A DNA stretch of 13,833 nucleotides from Candidatus Pacearchaeota archaeon (GTDB taxonomy: Archaea > Nanobdellota > Nanobdellia > Pacearchaeales > GW2011-AR1). The stretch covers positions 2,232 to 16,064 of the forward strand of contig NYZR01000001.1 of NCBI GenBank assembly GCA_002687255.1, written 5' to 3'. Under the pieces are notes generated by a model that saw only the letters and a list, made by a program, of their open reading frames with translations, ran no database searches and was not told the DNA's origin. Of the stretch, positions 12,822-13,833 are shown piece by piece. Positions within the stretch are counted from its first letter, which is position 1, and each line of letters begins with the position of its first letter. Made by a program: the position numbers and the translations under genes.

Positions 12822-13250
12822 TTAGTTCTGAGTTTCTTTAGACTTCGCTACTAAATCGGAAGAAGATTGAATTTTATCACCGAGGCCGTGGATGATTTCT
12901 ATATTGTGTTCTTTACATGTGGCTGCTTCGGGGATTTCGTGGCTGTATCGGTCGCCGCCTTTGGCGAAGATGTCTGGCTTGATGAGGGCGAGAGTTTCGC
13001 ATTGGGTTTGATCTATGTCGACGCTTTCTACGACTTCGTCGACGAATTTGAGAGAGCTGATAATCTTCATACGTTCCTTGCAGGGCATAAATTCGTGTCC
13101 TTTCTTTTGAATAGCTTGGCTGGTGTTGTTGACGACTACGACGAGTTTGTCACCGAGGGCTTTGGCCTTTTCCATGAGTTCGATGTGTCCTACGTGGAGC
13201 GGATCGAAATAGCCGCTCGTTACGACAGTCACAGGTTTTTTTGGTTCCAT
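12822..13250 (-). CDS. HIGH-motif nucleotidyltransferase (cytidylyl/adenylyltransferase-like)
   Basis: A 142-residue enzyme of the cytidylyltransferase-like superfamily, which transfers CMP or AMP from a nucleoside triphosphate to a phosphorylated or phosphate-bearing substrate. TVVTSGYFDPLHVGHIELM (residues 8-26) holds the nucleotide-binding H19-V-G-H22. KGGD (97-100) is common in the RfaE/TagD-like subgroup, and KIQSSSDLV (126-134) corresponds to the C-terminal IxSS signature. Related archaeal enzymes include FAD synthetase RibL and glycerol-3-phosphate or sugar-phosphate nucleotidyltransferases; the substrate cannot be assigned from sequence. The ATG at 13250 fits the family start. Nothing clearly identifies its promoter. 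Confidence 0.88.
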   Translation of the reverse strand: MEPKKPVTVVTSGYFDPLHVGHIELMEKAKALGDKLVVVVNNTSQAIQKKGHEFMPCKERMKIISSLKFVDEVVESVDIDQTQCETLALIKPDIFAKGGDRYSHEIPEAATCKEHNIEIIHGLGDKIQSSSDLVAKSKETQN

Positions 13251-13336
13251 GGTTTTTCGTTCAGGAGGTTTTCCTTCTGATAGTGGTTGCAGGATGTTCC
13301 TGCGTCAGGAAAGCAAATGAAAAAGATAAATAAAAT

Positions 13337-13368
13337 AAAAAAATCGGCAAGCTGCGTTTATGCAGCTT
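13337..13368 (-). terminator. Hairpin-plus-T-tract terminator containing the RRM gene's stop codon
   Basis: On the minus strand AAGCTGC (13368-13362), loop ATAAAC, GCAGCTT (13355-13349) form a perfect 7-bp stem. A T7 run at 13343-13337 and further T-rich sequence follow. The TAA stop is in the loop, so the terminator overlaps the end of the coding region. The shape is that of a bacterial intrinsic terminator; in archaea the T-tract itself is the main signal. Confidence 0.65.
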
Positions 13369-13723
13369 TGGAATAATCAACGTCGCCGGCTTCTCCGTTA
13401 GCGCCGTTATCGGCGTTTGCGTTGTCACCAGCTGGTGCGTCGTTATGGCCACCAGAATGGCCGCCTTCGCTACCGCCTTGCGGTCGTGCTTCGTTTACAG
13501 TCATCTCTCGTCCTTCTACGTCTTTGCCGTTCATTGCTTCAATGGCTTTGTCGCCATCAGCATCATTCTCGAAGGTAACGAATCCGAATCCACGTGATCG
13601 ACCGGAAAATCGGTCTGTAATCACAGCAGCTTCTGATACTTCGCCGTGTTCTGAAAAGATCTGTTTAAGATCTTCAGACTTAACGCTGAAGGGAAGATTC
13701 CCTACAAACAGTTTCTTGCTCAC
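13358..13723 (-). CDS. Single-RRM RNA-binding protein
   Basis: A 121-residue RNA-binding protein. One RRM fills residues 4-79, with RNP2 LFVGNL (5-10) and RNP1 RGFGFVTF (44-51), whose aromatic residues F46 and F48 stack on RNA bases. The tail (82-121) is Gly/His/Asn/Ala-rich and acidic, probably disordered. RRM proteins of this small glycine-tailed type are common in bacteria (cyanobacterial Rbp proteins are cold-inducible) and rare in archaea, so transfer is plausible. The start is GTG at 13723, supported by a strong Shine-Dalgarno AGGAGG at 13732-13737. The leader carries a hairpin, and the promoter appears to be shared with a divergent gene. With the RGG helicase 0.5 kb away it may act in RNA remodelling; this is inference. 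Confidence 0.93.
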   Translation of the reverse strand: MSKKLFVGNLPFSVKSEDLKQIFSEHGEVSEAAVITDRFSGRSRGFGFVTFENDADGDKAIEAMNGKDVEGREMTVNEARPQGGSEGGHSGGHNDAPAGDNANADNGANGEAGDVDYSKAA

Positions 13724-13750
13724 TTTCTATATCCTCCTGTCAGTTGTGTC

Positions 13751-13766
13751 TCTCCCTTGTGGGAGA
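13751..13766 (-). promoter_or_regulatory. Leader hairpin of the RRM gene
   Basis: TCTCCC, loop TTGT, GGGAGA: a perfect 6-bp stem with a tetraloop. It lies at the predicted 5' end of the RRM transcript, upstream of the Shine-Dalgarno. It could be a stabilising 5' hairpin or a site for self-regulation by the RRM protein. Confidence 0.5.
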
Positions 13767-13788
13767 TGAGATGGTTGGGAAGAGAGGG

Positions 13789-13797
13789 TATATAAGG
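13789..13797. promoter_or_regulatory. Shared TATA-like box between the RRM gene and a divergent gene
   Basis: TATATAAG on the plus strand reads CTTATATA on the minus strand. On the plus side it lies about 26 bp before ATG 13818. On the minus side it predicts an RRM leader of about 40 nt. Confidence 0.5.
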
Positions 13798-13817
13798 TTA
13801 TGCATTTATGATAATAT

Positions 13818-13833
13818 ATGGCGAAGCAAATCG
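13818..13833 (+). CDS. Start of a gene cut off by the window end
   Basis: ATG at 13818 opens MAKQI and runs off the window. It sits exactly where a leaderless transcript from the TATATAAG box would begin. An ATG at 13808 in another frame is an alternative. Too little is visible to name a product. Confidence 0.35.

Noticed and set aside
11804..12841. Long plus-strand ORFs in other frames across the helicase tail
   Set aside because: They follow from the G-rich repetitive RGG codons and encode implausible Val/Gly strings; the helicase frame is continuous with all its motifs.
1..13833. CRISPR array, insertion sequence, integrase or rRNA
   Set aside because: No regularly spaced direct repeats, transposase or recombinase motifs, or rRNA segments were seen.

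Overview
The window looks archaeal. Its tRNA-Asp carries a 23-nt intron at position 37/38 that folds into a complete bulge-helix-bulge splicing motif. Several genes have an A/T-rich TATA-like box 25-28 bases before the ATG, which implies leaderless transcripts. Short compact genes, small membrane proteins of a type I associate with DPANN genomes, and genes borrowed from bacteria (DNA gyrase, an RRM protein) suggest a DPANN lineage such as Woesearchaeota or Pacearchaeota. That placement is an inference; no rRNA or ribosomal protein is present.

Layout. 1-138 is a palindrome-rich upstream region with the gyrB promoter. 139-4847 is a gyrase operon, gyrB - small unknown gene - gyrA, in which each start overlaps or nearly overlaps the previous stop. 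4788-4985 holds an apparent replacement of the gyrA 3' end: a second, out-of-frame copy of the old C-terminal codons follows about 140 bp of stacked hairpins. 5049-5813 encodes an atypical short-chain dehydrogenase. 5824-6258 (minus) encodes a secreted Tyr/Asn-rich protein. 6366-6650 encodes a small basic protein of unknown role. 6678-6772 is the intron-containing tRNA-Asp, followed by a structured T-tract-ended element that may be a small RNA or terminator. 6893-7507 encodes a SpoU/TrmH-type RNA methyltransferase.

7618-9096 is a patch of small genes: an XRE-type regulator, a possible decayed ORF, two small membrane proteins and a possible winged-helix protein. 9199-10010 is a RecB/Cas4-like PD-(D/E)XK nuclease broken into two ORFs joined by an ATGA overlap. 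10007-10747 (minus) is a two-gene unit: an unknown coiled-coil protein and a SemiSWEET-like membrane protein. 10870-12819 is a DEAD-box RNA helicase with a roughly 275-residue RGG/Ser-rich tail and a hairpin in its leader. 12822-13250 (minus) is a HIGH-motif nucleotidyltransferase. 13358-13723 (minus) is a single-RRM RNA-binding protein with a leader hairpin and a terminator hairpin that includes its stop codon. A gene beginning at 13818 runs off the end.

Functional themes. Gyrase would control supercoiling. The helicase, RRM protein, methyltransferase and tRNA form an RNA-metabolism theme. The most unusual points are the recoded, hairpin-bearing replacement of the gyrA tail, the small gene embedded between gyrB and gyrA, the three-way-junction palindrome ahead of gyrB, and the split nuclease.
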